44,993 nt of DNA from JBHIFB01 sp046760905 (GCA_046760905.1 JBHIFB010000007.1:1-44993); one strand, 5' to 3'. Shown: positions 32,033-40,888, numbered from the stretch's first letter. Notes: generated from the sequence alone by a model not told the origin. Made by a program: numbers and translations.

Positions 32033-32879
32033 CAATCTCTCTATAAGGGTATACTCGGCCTTTGTATTCGTTCCTCTCTTCCTCATCGTCACGTTCATCG
32101 GTGGTATCGTATTCACTCTGCTCATCGAAGCCCTTATTCTGCTAGGCCTGGCGGAGCTTTACGGCATACTCGAGTCCGGGGGACTCCGGCCTATGAAGGT
32201 CTCGGGCTACCTGCTCGCAACCGGTGTGTGTATCTTTGCCTCCGGCTTCTCAAACAGGCCTTCATTGATAATCGCCGGCTTTACCGTGACGATCCTAATC
32301 GCTCTCGCATTCTTCACCATAGGTGTCATCCTCGGGCGATCACCGGATTCTTCACTAGCCACAATTGGCGGTGTCATCTACGTTGGATGGCTCTTTTCCC
32401 TCCAGATACCGCTCAGAGATGTGGCACAGGGGCTTCAGTTTACAATGGCATCCATGACAACCGATACGCTCGGTTGGCTGCTTTTGATTTTCGGCTACGC
32501 CATGGTCTGGACCTGTGATACAAGCGCCTATTTTGTCGGGAAGAAATTCGGCAGACACAGGCTAATACCGTCTGTAAGCCCCGGGAAAACGGTCGAAGGG
32601 GCGATAGGTGGTTTCCTCTCTACCGTGCTCGTGGCATTTCTCTTCAGAGGGCTCTTTCTGCCGGGATTCTCCACTGGACTCACGGCTGTACTTGGGATAA
32701 CCGCAGGTCTTGTGAGTCAGCTTGGTGACATCTTCGAATCGATGCTCAAGAGGATGGGAAACGTGAAGGATTCCTCACGCATAATCCCCGGCCACGGTGG
32801 GATATTGGACAGGTTCGATGGAATGTTATTTGCACTCCCTGCAATATATTATATATTGTTAGCGGAGGCACATTTCTAA
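32007..32879 (+). CDS. cdsA: Phosphatidate cytidylyltransferase
   Basis: 290 aa from TTG 32007, chosen because AAGGGAGAG precedes it and homologues start shortly before 'IRVYSAFVFVPLFL'. About seven to eight membrane helices. The C-terminal signature 'VSQLGDIFESMLKR...KDSSRIIPGHGGILDRFD' is diagnostic of CdsA. Makes CDP-diacylglycerol for phospholipids in the inner membrane. The 26-base overlap with uppS suggests translational coupling. Confidence 0.95.
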   Translation: MERSLPADNNLSIRVYSAFVFVPLFLIVTFIGGIVFTLLIEALILLGLAELYGILESGGLRPMKVSGYLLATGVCIFASGFSNRPSLIIAGFTVTILIALAFFTIGVILGRSPDSSLATIGGVIYVGWLFSLQIPLRDVAQGLQFTMASMTTDTLGWLLLIFGYAMVWTCDTSAYFVGKKFGRHRLIPSVSPGKTVEGAIGGFLSTVLVAFLFRGLFLPGFSTGLTAVLGITAGLVSQLGDIFESMLKRMGNVKDSSRIIPGHGGILDRFDGMLFALPAIYYILLAEAHF

Positions 32880-32904
32880 TTCTCTCGGTGAGGTAGGTAA
32901 GCCG

Positions 32905-34068
32905 GTGGCGAAAAACGTGGTCATACTAGGATCGACGGGTTCTATAGGCCGGAAAACGATTGAGGTAATCGGCCATCTGGCGGGCCAATTCGAAATAGTC
33001 GGGCTCTCCACGAATAGGAATACAGGTGAACTCCGGAAGCAGTGTGAACTGGCGAAGCCCCATGCCGTCGCAATAGCGGATGAGGCTGCCTGCAGTTCAA
33101 TCGACGGCAGCGGAGCGCTCGGTGCGGTCGGAGCAATATACAAGGGGCCCGAAGGCCTCTTAAAGCTCGCATCGATGCCTGAAGCTGACATCGTGGTCAA
33201 CGCTTTGGTGGGGGGAGTGGGCTTGGCACCCACCATCGAGGCACTCAAAACAGGCAAGAGGGTCGCTCTCGCCAACAAAGAATCCCTTGTAATGGCGGGG
33301 GAAATCGTCCTGGAAACGGCGAGTGAAGGTGGTGGTGAAGTCATCCCTGTGGACAGCGAGCACAGTGCACTGTTTCAGCTCCTCGACGGGAAATCGAAGG
33401 AGTGTGTGAGGAGAATAATACTGACGGCATCGGGAGGTCCCTTCAGGGAGAGTCCGGCCGAGATGCTGGAGAGTGTCTCAGTGGAAGAAACGCTCAGGCA
33501 CCCGACTTGGGACATGGGTATGAAAATAACAGTAGATTCTGCGACCCTCGCCAACAAAGGACTCGAGGTGATAGAGGCTCACCACCTCTTCGGGCTCGAT
33601 TACGACAGGATAACGGTGCTCGTGCATCCCCAGTCGATCGTCCATTCCATGGTCGAGTTCGTTGACGATTCGGTGTGGGCACACATGAGCAAGCCTGATA
33701 TGAAGATACCTATTCAGTACGCCCTGACCTTCCCCGAGCGTATACCGCTCAATGAATATGGTGAGGGAGTTCTCAGGCTCGAGTCACTCACCTTCGAGGA
33801 GGTCAGAGAGGACATATTCCCAACTCTGAAGTACGCTTATGATGCCGGCAGGAGGGGGGGTACTGCACCCGTCGCCTTCAACGCCGCGAATGAGATCGCT
33901 GTCGAGAGGTTTCTTGAAAGGAAAGTTCCCTTCAATGAGATACCGGTGATGATACGATGGGCCCTCGAACACCATCCTTACGTGGCCCACCCGAAGATGG
34001 ACGAGATACTCGCGGTGGACGGGTGGACGAGGGAAAAAGTACGCGAACTGGAAACCGGCAAGGTTTGA
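32905..34068 (+). CDS. dxr: 1-deoxy-D-xylulose-5-phosphate reductoisomerase
   Basis: 387 aa. NADPH-binding GSTGSIG at 9-15, 'LANKESLVMAGE', the metal/substrate region 'IPVDSEHSALFQ' and 'TASGGPF', then 'VHPQSIVHSMVEF'. It catalyses the committed step of the MEP isoprenoid pathway, supplying precursors for UppS upstream. GTG start after TAGGTAAGCC. It precedes rseP by 13 bases, the usual bacterial order. Confidence 0.97.
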   Translation: MAKNVVILGSTGSIGRKTIEVIGHLAGQFEIVGLSTNRNTGELRKQCELAKPHAVAIADEAACSSIDGSGALGAVGAIYKGPEGLLKLASMPEADIVVNALVGGVGLAPTIEALKTGKRVALANKESLVMAGEIVLETASEGGGEVIPVDSEHSALFQLLDGKSKECVRRIILTASGGPFRESPAEMLESVSVEETLRHPTWDMGMKITVDSATLANKGLEVIEAHHLFGLDYDRITVLVHPQSIVHSMVEFVDDSVWAHMSKPDMKIPIQYALTFPERIPLNEYGEGVLRLESLTFEEVREDIFPTLKYAYDAGRRGGTAPVAFNAANEIAVERFLERKVPFNEIPVMIRWALEHHPYVAHPKMDEILAVDGWTREKVRELETGKV

Positions 34069-34081
34069 GGAGAAAAGCTGA

Positions 34082-35431
34082 ATGGTAACGATACTCGCAA
34101 CCATATTCGTTCTGGGCATACTCATCTTCGTCCATGAACTCGGACATTTCCTGATAGCCAAGTGGGTGGGTATCGGGGTACCGAGGTTCTCCATCGGCCT
34201 GGGTCCTAAGATATTCGGCTTGAAGAGGGGTGAAACCGAGTACCGTCTCGCCTGGATACCCTTTGGAGGGTATGTGAAGATGGCGGGAGACAGGACCGCG
34301 GAAGCGATCGAGGGTGGTGGTGAGGGGCAGGAATTCCCTCCCGAGAAGGAGTTCGACAGAAAACCTATAAGGGCGAGATTGATGGTGGTTTGTGCTGGAT
34401 CTGCGATGAACTTCATATGGGCGATTCTCGTGTTCTCGTGGATATTCTACACATCAGGCCTGCAGAGCCTGCCAACCACGAAGGTAGGGGATGTGAAATG
34501 GCCCCAGGGAAATGTAGTCGCGGGATTTGAGAACCTGAATCCGGGCTGCGTGCTAACGACTATCAACGGAGAGTCCCATTCCACATGGGATGAGTTCATG
34601 GAAGCTATCATCAACAGTGAAGGCGAGCTGAACCTGGCGTGGATCGACTCCACTGGTACCGCCTTTGAGACAACGGTGATGGCGAACGATTCCCTCAGGC
34701 AGGTTATAGTGACCTCTATAATGCCCTTCGTAGAACCCGAGGTGGGGGTGGTCAGGAAGGGTGGACCCGCGGACAAGGCGGGGATAAAAGAGGGAGATCG
34801 TTTTCTATTCATAGAGAAAGATGGCAAGCGTCATGCTATAAATCGGTGGCTCGATGCGGTCAATGTGATCCACGCAAGCCCAGAGGAGGAGCTCATCCTC
34901 ACGATGCAGCGCGGGGATTCAGTATACACGGTGAATGTAGTACCGATGAGGCAGAAGATTCCCGATTCAGAGACAACGATGAGAGAGGTCGGACTGATCG
35001 GCATTTCACGGATGTCAGTCACCAGTCCACTGTCATTCTTTCAATCAATCTCGGAAGGTACGCACCGGTCGTTCTACCTGGCGGCATACATTCTTGACCT
35101 GCTCGGTAAGCTCATCACCGGTGACATCTCTCCCAGGCTCATAGGCGGACCAATCCTGGTTGGGCAGATGGCCGGGGAGAGTGCGAAACAAGGCTTTTCC
35201 ACCCTCCTATCCTTCATGGCGCTCTTCAGTGTTAACCTCGCCGTATTGAATATGCTGCCGGTACCTGTGCTCGATGGCGGTCATGTCGTTTTCCTCTTTC
35301 TGGAGTTTATAAGGAGGAAGCCGCTGACGGTTGAGCAGAGGGCCAAGATTTCCCAGGTCGGATTCATCCTGCTCATACTGCTCATGGTGTTTGTAACCTT
35401 CAATGACAGCCTGAGGCTTCTCGGATTCTGA
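34082..35431 (+). CDS. rseP: RIP site-2 zinc metalloprotease
   Basis: 449 aa intramembrane protease. The zinc motif HELGH (H18, E19, H22) lies in the first membrane helix and the third ligand is in 'LPVPVLDGGH' near the C-terminus. A PDZ-like segment with 'VVRKGGPADKAGIKEGDR' lies at about 220-240, preceded by a second, less clear one. Cleaves anti-sigma factors and leftover signal peptides in the inner membrane. No anti-sigma gene is adjacent. Ends the uppS-cdsA-dxr-rseP run. Confidence 0.95.
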   Translation: MVTILATIFVLGILIFVHELGHFLIAKWVGIGVPRFSIGLGPKIFGLKRGETEYRLAWIPFGGYVKMAGDRTAEAIEGGGEGQEFPPEKEFDRKPIRARLMVVCAGSAMNFIWAILVFSWIFYTSGLQSLPTTKVGDVKWPQGNVVAGFENLNPGCVLTTINGESHSTWDEFMEAIINSEGELNLAWIDSTGTAFETTVMANDSLRQVIVTSIMPFVEPEVGVVRKGGPADKAGIKEGDRFLFIEKDGKRHAINRWLDAVNVIHASPEEELILTMQRGDSVYTVNVVPMRQKIPDSETTMREVGLIGISRMSVTSPLSFFQSISEGTHRSFYLAAYILDLLGKLITGDISPRLIGGPILVGQMAGESAKQGFSTLLSFMALFSVNLAVLNMLPVPVLDGGHVVFLFLEFIRRKPLTVEQRAKISQVGFILLILLMVFVTFNDSLRLLGF

Positions 35432-35489
35432 GACCAGTATGAATCAATCATATCATCGATGGTATAGAAGCGATTACTGACGGAGGACA

Positions 35490-35879
35490 ATGCCGACGGA
35501 CAAAGCTCCCGCTCCGATTGGACCATACTCCCAGGCCATCTGCCTCGAAGAGGAGGGATTACTCTTTACCGCCGGACAGATAGCCATCGACCCGGGAACC
35601 GGCCAGATGGTTGCGGGTGGTATCGAAGAGCAGACGAGGATGGTGCTTGAAAACCTGAAGGCCGTTATCAAAGCCGCCGGCTCGGATACGGGGAAAACGG
35701 TGAAGACGACCATATATCTGAAGAACATGGATGATTTTCCTAAGGTGAATGCGATATACGAAACATATTTCAGCAGGCAGCCGTATCCTGCGAGGTCGAC
35801 TGTAGAGGTCGCATCTCTTCCCAAAGGAGCCCTGGTTGAGATCGACGCTGTGGTGAAAATACCCGGCGGTAAGGGGTGA
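35490..35879 (+). CDS. ridA: RidA family reactive-intermediate deaminase
   Basis: 129 aa YjgF/YER057c/UK114 protein. 'APIGPYSQAI' at the start, 'FTAGQIAIDPGTG', and the end 'PARSTVEVASLPKGALVEIDAV' with the conserved Arg that binds the imine carboxylate. Hydrolyses 2-aminoacrylate and related enamines made by PLP enzymes. Separated from rseP by 58 bases; ribosome site GGAGG. Confidence 0.95.
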   Translation: MPTDKAPAPIGPYSQAICLEEEGLLFTAGQIAIDPGTGQMVAGGIEEQTRMVLENLKAVIKAAGSDTGKTVKTTIYLKNMDDFPKVNAIYETYFSRQPYPARSTVEVASLPKGALVEIDAVVKIPGGKG

Positions 35880-35895
35880 AGCGCCCATAACACCA

Positions 35896-35929
35896 CCACC
35901 TGAATGTCTCATGTCATCATAGCAGGTGG
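35896..35929 (+). terminator. Weak hairpin after ridA
   Basis: CCACCTG (35896-35902) pairs with CAGGTGG (35923-35929) over a 20-base loop. No T-run follows, so termination here is doubtful; it is the only structure seen downstream of ridA. Confidence 0.3.
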
Positions 35930-35976
35930 AGAACTCTCTTCTCTTCGGCTATAATTTACTTTCCGAACCGGGGGCC

Positions 35977-36006
35977 TTGACATCGTCACATTAGTTATGA
36001 TATAAT
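35977..36006 (+). promoter_or_regulatory. Sigma-70 promoter
   Basis: TTGACA (35977-35982), 18 bp, TATAAT (36001-36006). Drives the beta-helix protein gene; leader about 37 bases with GGAGGGGGAG before the ATG. Confidence 0.75.
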
Positions 36007-36049
36007 TGTATAAATTCATGGCACAGGCGCATAAATTTGGAGGGGGAGA

Positions 36050-37429
36050 ATGAAAAATTGTACCTTTATACTGATAATTTCCTGCCTGATTTTGGCAAAA
36101 CCAATTTTTCCTGATGTGATCGAAGTACCCGACGAGCAGCCGACGATCCAGGAGGGCATTGACGCGGCTGCTGAGGGGGACACGGTACTGGTTTCTGCGG
36201 GCCACTACGAAGAAATCATATCGTTCAAAGGCAAAAACATCCTCGTGACGAGCGGATTCCTCTTCGAGGAAGACCCCTCGCTGATCGATTCGACAATAAT
36301 AGACGGTTCGTTTCTGAAAGATGACGACACGACGAGTGTGGTGAGGTTTGTTTCGGGAGAAGGAACCGGTGCGATGCTGGCCGGCTTCACAATCACCGGG
36401 GGGCAGGGAACGGTTGGGATCCATGGCTCAAGGAAAAAGGGAGGCGGCATCTTCGTAGCCGATGCTTCCCCGACCATCAAATTCAACATAATCAAAGAGA
36501 ACCAGGCTTTCGAGGGCGGAGGCATCTACCTGTTTTTCTCAGATTCTGAGGTGGAGCGCAACATCATCGCAAGAAACTCCGCTACGTTGGGCGGTGGGAT
36601 AATGACGAGACGGTCAACCGGGATGATAGTGAACAATACCATAGACGGCAACACGGCTCACAGGTCCGGTGGAGGGATAGCTGTGGTCGGTGGCCCGCTT
36701 GGGAAAGAGGCTCCAATTCTGAGGAATAACATCATCAGCAATAATATGAATGCTGGCATATGGGAAGGTGATATCGACAGCCTTTTTGTTGATTACAACA
36801 ATACCTTCAACAATACGGGAGGCACAACCAGAGGGAGCGTGTACGAAGGTTTTGGTCAGATACACTGTGATCCGAAGTTTGTGGACGGTGAAGCAGGTGA
36901 CTATCGGCTCAGGACCCTCTCGCCATGCATCGACGCGGGCAGTGAGGAGTTCACAGAGATCCCGCCACTCGGGGGAGATCGAATAGACATAGGGGCATGG
37001 GAATATCTGTATGAGTTCTCCTGCCAGTTTTTCAAGTTCTTCAAAACTCCAACCGAGGCTTTCCCGTGTGACACTGTGTCCTGGGATGTGCAATTGACCA
37101 ATAAGACCGACTCCGTCCAGGTATACGATGTGTGGGTTGACGTGAGCGGCCCTAAATGCAATCTGTGGGATTATATCCCCGACCTGGCATTTCCTCCGCG
37201 AACCACGTATCGCTTGACTGTTGAGCTCGGTGTTCCATGCTGTGCTCGCCCGGGGCAATACATCGCGAAGGGGAAGATAGGCGTCTTCGATGAGTACATC
37301 CTTACTGCCGAAGTGTTCCAGGGTGAAGTGCTGGAGGATGACAGACCGGATACTGAAAAGAAGATTGCGTTCGATGATGACTGGTGGTTATCGATAGAAG
37401 TTTCAGATAAGATGTTCACCATGGATTGA
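36050..37429 (+). CDS. Secreted right-handed beta-helix protein
   Basis: 459 aa. Signal peptide about 1-21. The region 25-310 shows a parallel beta-helix of the kind found in pectate-lyase-like and polymorphic outer-membrane-type proteins: 'QEGIDAAAEGDTVLVSAGHY' at the start, then repeats rich in GGGI, NN and 'NTIDGNTA'. The end of the helix 'SPCIDAGSEE' is a typical closing motif. A C-terminal domain (about 325-459) with several Cys and Thr/Val-rich strands is Ig-like. No catalytic residues are evident; surface carbohydrate binding is a guess. A strong ribosome site GGAGGGGGAG precedes the ATG. Confidence 0.8.
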   Translation: MKNCTFILIISCLILAKPIFPDVIEVPDEQPTIQEGIDAAAEGDTVLVSAGHYEEIISFKGKNILVTSGFLFEEDPSLIDSTIIDGSFLKDDDTTSVVRFVSGEGTGAMLAGFTITGGQGTVGIHGSRKKGGGIFVADASPTIKFNIIKENQAFEGGGIYLFFSDSEVERNIIARNSATLGGGIMTRRSTGMIVNNTIDGNTAHRSGGGIAVVGGPLGKEAPILRNNIISNNMNAGIWEGDIDSLFVDYNNTFNNTGGTTRGSVYEGFGQIHCDPKFVDGEAGDYRLRTLSPCIDAGSEEFTEIPPLGGDRIDIGAWEYLYEFSCQFFKFFKTPTEAFPCDTVSWDVQLTNKTDSVQVYDVWVDVSGPKCNLWDYIPDLAFPPRTTYRLTVELGVPCCARPGQYIAKGKIGVFDEYILTAEVFQGEVLEDDRPDTEKKIAFDDDWWLSIEVSDKMFTMD

Positions 37430-37448
37430 TTGGTGAAAGTAACTTAAG

Positions 37449-37493
37449 CGGGGACAGACGTTGATCCTAAGATTTGTGTCTGTCCCCGTTTTT
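37449..37493 (+). terminator. Terminator/REP-like hairpin with GGGGACAGAC arms
   Basis: CGGGGACAGAC (37449-37459) and GTCTGTCCCCG (37478-37488) are perfect 11-bp arms around an 18-base loop, followed by TTTTT. It works as an intrinsic terminator for the beta-helix gene. The GGGGACAG core is also the hallmark of REP-type repeats linked to RAYT (IS200-like) transposases in diverse bacteria. No transposase gene is in the window. Confidence 0.7.
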
Positions 37494-37641
37494 ATGGCCG
37501 CCCACATGCTCTCCGGGAAAACCGAGAAGAAATCTCCCCAGGTATGCCGCTTGCCGGGACATAATTTTTCTAAGATGTGCTTAAATCACAAAAAAACGTT
37601 TGTTTCCAATCCTAGGCTGTAGAGAGTATTACACAATCGAG

Positions 37642-37670
37642 TTGACAATTTCCCCGAACTATGATACAAT
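37642..37670 (+). promoter_or_regulatory. Sigma-70 promoter
   Basis: TTGACA (37642-37647), 17 bp, TACAAT (37665-37670). Leader about 38 bases to the cytochrome gene, with GGAGGG before the ATG. A loose palindrome, GTGT-cagtt-CACAC, lies in the leader. Confidence 0.75.
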
Positions 37671-37714
37671 GATCGGTCTGAAGGTGTCAGTTCACACTAA
37701 ACACGGAGGGACGT

Positions 37715-38329
37715 ATGGCTGAGCTAACGCGTGTTTTTTACTATTTTTTCACACTGACACTGATCCTGGTTATCAGTTTTTCATCGGCCGCAAATGCATA
37801 CAATCGGTACAACGATGGCTGCCAGAGCTGCCACCAGGCATTCACCAACGATTTCTCGGTGAAGCCGAACAACACCTGGCCGGACAGCAAGCACAACGTC
37901 CATCGCCAGCAGATGCTCGACAATGTGTGTGATGCATGCCACCTCGACGGTGATGGGCATAATCCTTACACATGGCAGTCGAATGGAACACAGGATCTCC
38001 CGGGAGTAGGCTGCATAGGTTGCCACGGAAGGGACTATGGCGGGAATGTGGAGGTGAGCGGTATAGGTCTGCGTGCACACCATGAGTCGGCGGGCGTATT
38101 TATATGCGGTATGTGCCACGACGATCCCGTTTGGCCTTTTCAGGAGAGGGTCAAGCCTGTCTACTATGGACAGCCAACGGTCAACGTCAACGAATCATGC
38201 AACGGCGATGGGTCTGAGAACTGGACGCCTGACGGACTGGGCCTCGACAATGACGGCGATAACATCTACGACATGGATGACGGTGACTGCATTGGTCCGC
38301 CACATCACAGAGTGCCGGTCATGCGCTAA
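37715..38329 (+). CDS. Periplasmic tetraheme cytochrome c
   Basis: 204 aa with a signal peptide (about 1-28, cleaving after ANA). Four CxxCH heme sites: C36-H40, C72-H76, C100-H104 and C131-H135, with extra His available as distal ligands. The C-terminal part contains an Asp-rich 'LDNDGDNIYDMDDGDC' turn, similar to thrombospondin-3/EF-like calcium loops. It is likely an electron carrier in the periplasm. Flanked by its own promoter and terminator, so it is monocistronic; no oxidoreductase partner is adjacent. Confidence 0.88.
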   Translation: MAELTRVFYYFFTLTLILVISFSSAANAYNRYNDGCQSCHQAFTNDFSVKPNNTWPDSKHNVHRQQMLDNVCDACHLDGDGHNPYTWQSNGTQDLPGVGCIGCHGRDYGGNVEVSGIGLRAHHESAGVFICGMCHDDPVWPFQERVKPVYYGQPTVNVNESCNGDGSENWTPDGLGLDNDGDNIYDMDDGDCIGPPHHRVPVMR

Positions 38330-38360
38330 CACAACAAAATCATAATCTCTGTGATTCAAG

Positions 38361-38383
38361 ACGGGGAGATTTTATCTCCCCGT
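38361..38383 (+). terminator. Intrinsic terminator after cytochrome gene
   Basis: ACGGGGAGAT and ATCTCCCCGT (38361-38370 / 38374-38383) are perfect 10-bp arms with a 3-base loop, then TTCCTTTCC. Confidence 0.75.
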
Positions 38384-38429
38384 TTCCTTTCCCCTTTCCA
38401 CACCGGTCCCAGAACCCTTAAAAAACCAC

Positions 38430-38458
38430 TTGACTATTAGAAGGGCAGTACCTAAGAT
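38430..38458 (+). promoter_or_regulatory. Probable sigma-70 promoter
   Basis: TTGACT (38430-38435), 17 bp, TAAGAT (38453-38458). Precedes the CDGSH gene by about 58 bases. Confidence 0.5.
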
Positions 38459-38516
38459 ATCTATGCAGAGAATGAGGCAACCTGATAGCATATATCGTAT
38501 TGGAGGGTTGGAAAGA

Positions 38517-39167
38517 ATGTCTGATCATGAGCCACAGAAGAATAAACCCTGGATAATTTTCAACAAGTACAGCCCATATATGGTTGTGGACTGCAAGGTC
38601 ATGAAGAATTCGAAGGGAGAAAATGTTCCACTGGCGCCGGTGAGTTCGCTTTGCCGATGTGGGGCATCTGGGCATAAGCCATACTGCGATGGAACTCACT
38701 CGAAGATAGGATTCGTTGGAGAGAAAGATCCTGATAGGGTCCCTGACCGGCTAAAGGAATATACCGGTAAGGATATCACCATCATAGACAACAGGGGAGT
38801 GTGCTCTCACAGTGAAGAGTGCATCAAAAATCTTGGGAGCGTGTTCAGAAAGGACCGGCGCCCCTGGATTGAACCCGATGCGGCTACAGTAAAAGACATA
38901 GTTGGAACCATCGAAAAGTGCCCCTCGGGGGCGTTGAGCTATAAAATTGGCGAGAAGCATTATAAAGATCTCGACCGCGAGCCAGCTATCCTCGTCAGCA
39001 AAAACGGTCCCCTGGAGGTTGTCGGTGGAATCGAGCTCAAAGATGACATGGGCTCAAAACCTGAATCAAGGGAACACTACACCCTCTGCCGCTGCGGTGC
39101 CTCTAAGAATAAACCGTTTTGTGATGGAGCCCATCACGAGATCGGTTTTAGAGACGATGAAAATTAG
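38517..39167 (+). CDS. Double CDGSH iron-sulfur protein with central Fer4_19 domain
   Basis: 216 aa from ATG 38517 (GGAGGG nine bases upstream; an in-frame upstream start at 38430 lacks a ribosome site). The first CDGSH site is CRCGASGHKPYCDGTH, with ligands C46, C48, C57 and H61. The middle (about 85-145) looks like a divergent 4Fe-4S ferredoxin-type (Fer4_19) domain with C96, C102 and C135. The second CDGSH site is CRCGASKNKPFCDGAH with C191, C193, C202 and H206. The 3Cys-1His clusters are redox active. It is soluble, with no signal peptide. The UBP-type zinc finger gene follows after 31 bases, probably on the same transcript. Confidence 0.9.
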   Translation: MSDHEPQKNKPWIIFNKYSPYMVVDCKVMKNSKGENVPLAPVSSLCRCGASGHKPYCDGTHSKIGFVGEKDPDRVPDRLKEYTGKDITIIDNRGVCSHSEECIKNLGSVFRKDRRPWIEPDAATVKDIVGTIEKCPSGALSYKIGEKHYKDLDREPAILVSKNGPLEVVGGIELKDDMGSKPESREHYTLCRCGASKNKPFCDGAHHEIGFRDDEN

Positions 39168-39198
39168 GCATAGTCGTGCATTACAGAAGGAGGCCGTC

Positions 39199-39456
39199 AT
39201 GGCTACGGATTGCAGTCACCTCGACCAGGCACAGGATGTGACGCCCAGCATGGATGGCTGCGAGGAGTGCCTCGAGTCCGGAGACACATGGGTGCACGTG
39301 AGGATGTGCCTCATATGTGGCCATGTGGGCTGCTGTGATTCGTCTAAGAACAAGCACGCCCGTCGTCACTATGAGGAGACCGGCCATCCTCTGATACGGT
39401 CTGCTGAGCCGGGCGAGACCTGGGGATGGTGCTACATAGATGAGGTGTATTTCTAG
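39199..39456 (+). CDS. UBP-type zinc finger protein
   Basis: 85 aa from ATG 39199, preceded by GAAGGAGG; the open frame extends upstream into the CDGSH gene but has no ribosome site there. Zinc ligands are arranged as C5, H7, C21, C24, C37, C40, C45/C46, H53, H57 and H63, with the conserved 'CGHVGCCDSSKNKHARRHYEETGHPLI' layout of UBP (ubiquitin C-terminal hydrolase-type) fingers. Bacterial stand-alone copies are common and of unknown role; they cannot act on ubiquitin unless a mimic exists. Small soluble protein. Confidence 0.88.
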   Translation: MATDCSHLDQAQDVTPSMDGCEECLESGDTWVHVRMCLICGHVGCCDSSKNKHARRHYEETGHPLIRSAEPGETWGWCYIDEVYF

Positions 39457-39623
39457 GTAAGTCTATGCTTACCACCAGAATACCACGTTATATAAGCTCA
39501 CTTGGGCATTGCCTGTAAATCTCATGTTGTTATATATAATCCTTTTAAACACGTAAAGATGCAGGTCCATGACCAGGTAAATGCATAAATATGTTATTCT
39601 ATGATCCGGTTAAGGCCCCTCAG

Positions 39624-39652
39624 TTGACAGCTTACCGTTTTTATGGTAAAAT
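39624..39652 (+). promoter_or_regulatory. Sigma-70 promoter
   Basis: TTGACA (39624-39629), 17 bp, TAAAAT (39647-39652). Drives the phosphoesterase gene. Upstream, a GGTAAG/CTTACC hairpin (39456-39473) overlaps the zinc finger stop but has no T-run. Confidence 0.7.
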
Positions 39653-39690
39653 ACACCTGCCTTTAATACTCTGAGCTCTCGGAGAACCCT

Positions 39691-40869
39691 ATGCGACCTC
39701 ATCCGGGCTTCGTTACAGCCTGCCTTCTCCTGCTCTGCGTCTCGGCACCCGGTGTCGTGGCAGGTACTGACACAGGTCTCATGCGAAAAGGTCCGTATCT
39801 TATCTATACCGGGGTTAACACTGAGATGCAGGTGCTATGGCAGCTTGATTCGACTGCAACGTGTGAGATAATGTGGGGTGCCGACACATCATATTCTCTT
39901 GGCTCCGATGAGACAATCGAATACGGAGACGATCATCAGCACTCATACACAATCACCGATCTCGTGCCCGGTAGTCGGTACTTCTACCGTGTTATCGTTG
40001 ATGAAGAAATCTTTTCCGGCTCATATCGGACTGCACCGGAAACGGACGCAACAGGAATCAAGTTCTTCGCATACGGTGATAGCAGATCGTACCCCGCCGT
40101 CCACGATTCAGTCGTAGCCGGAATGATTTTGGAAGCCATCTACGATCCCGGTCTTCAGTCGTTCATCCTTTCGGTTGGTGACCTTGTTTACAATGGTGAC
40201 GATGAGTCACATTGGGACGATCAGTTCTTCGATCCTTCCTATCCCTTCATACAGACGATGCTTGCGAATTTCCCATACCAGGCAACCATGGGTAATCACG
40301 AGGGATCGGGTGTTCTTTTCCAGAAGTACTTTCCCTATCCGTTCGTGGACGATAGGTACTGGTCGTTCGACTACGGTCCGGCGCATTTTGTAGTGGTCGA
40401 TCAGTACGCCAAAGATCCGGCCTCGCAGCTTGCTTGGATTGCGGACGATCTTGCCACCACCGCCAAGCCCTGGAAGTTTATTTACCTTCATGAGCCAGGA
40501 TGGTCTGCTGGCTACCACGGGAACAACGAGGAGGTCCAGGACTATATCCAGCCGCTTTGCGAGGTGTATGGGGTCTCGATAGTCTTCGCCGGTCACAATC
40601 ACTATTATGCCAGGGCAGTTGTGAACGGGGTGCATCACGTTACCACCGGCGGTGGCGGGGCACCTCTATACACGCCACGTCCGGGTTATCCCAACATCGT
40701 CGCAACCAGCAAGAGCTATCACTTCTGCATGATTGAGATAGATGGCAATGTGCTCAATTTCACTGCCATGAAACCAGATGGGGAGATCATCGATTCGTTC
40801 ATGGATTACGTGCCTTTATATTCGGGAGGCCATGGACATAAGGTTCCGGCAAAAATGCCCGGAAAATGA
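39691..40869 (+). CDS. Purple-acid-phosphatase-like metallophosphoesterase
   Basis: 392 aa. Signal peptide about 1-24, then a fibronectin-III-like N-terminal domain (about 30-115) and a calcineurin-type phosphoesterase domain. Metal ligands appear in order: GDSR, GDLVYNGD, GNHE, a mid-domain His in 'YLHEPG', and GHNHYY. This matches the purple acid phosphatase/ApaH-like layout with a two-metal centre. Exported; acts on phosphate esters in the periplasm or outside. The first metal motif reads GDSR rather than the GDxG usual in this superfamily. Monocistronic. Confidence 0.85.
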   Translation: MRPHPGFVTACLLLLCVSAPGVVAGTDTGLMRKGPYLIYTGVNTEMQVLWQLDSTATCEIMWGADTSYSLGSDETIEYGDDHQHSYTITDLVPGSRYFYRVIVDEEIFSGSYRTAPETDATGIKFFAYGDSRSYPAVHDSVVAGMILEAIYDPGLQSFILSVGDLVYNGDDESHWDDQFFDPSYPFIQTMLANFPYQATMGNHEGSGVLFQKYFPYPFVDDRYWSFDYGPAHFVVVDQYAKDPASQLAWIADDLATTAKPWKFIYLHEPGWSAGYHGNNEEVQDYIQPLCEVYGVSIVFAGHNHYYARAVVNGVHHVTTGGGGAPLYTPRPGYPNIVATSKSYHFCMIEIDGNVLNFTAMKPDGEIIDSFMDYVPLYSGGHGHKVPAKMPGK

Positions 40870-40888
40870 TGGTCGGACCTTAACATTC

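Noticed and set aside
37494..37622. A 42-codon plus-strand frame between the terminator and the next promoter
   Set aside because: No ribosome site, no recognisable motif, and it sits between a terminator and a promoter.
38947..39198. Upstream in-frame extension of the zinc finger gene
   Set aside because: It overlaps the CDGSH coding region and has no ribosome site, whereas ATG 39199 has GAAGGAGG.
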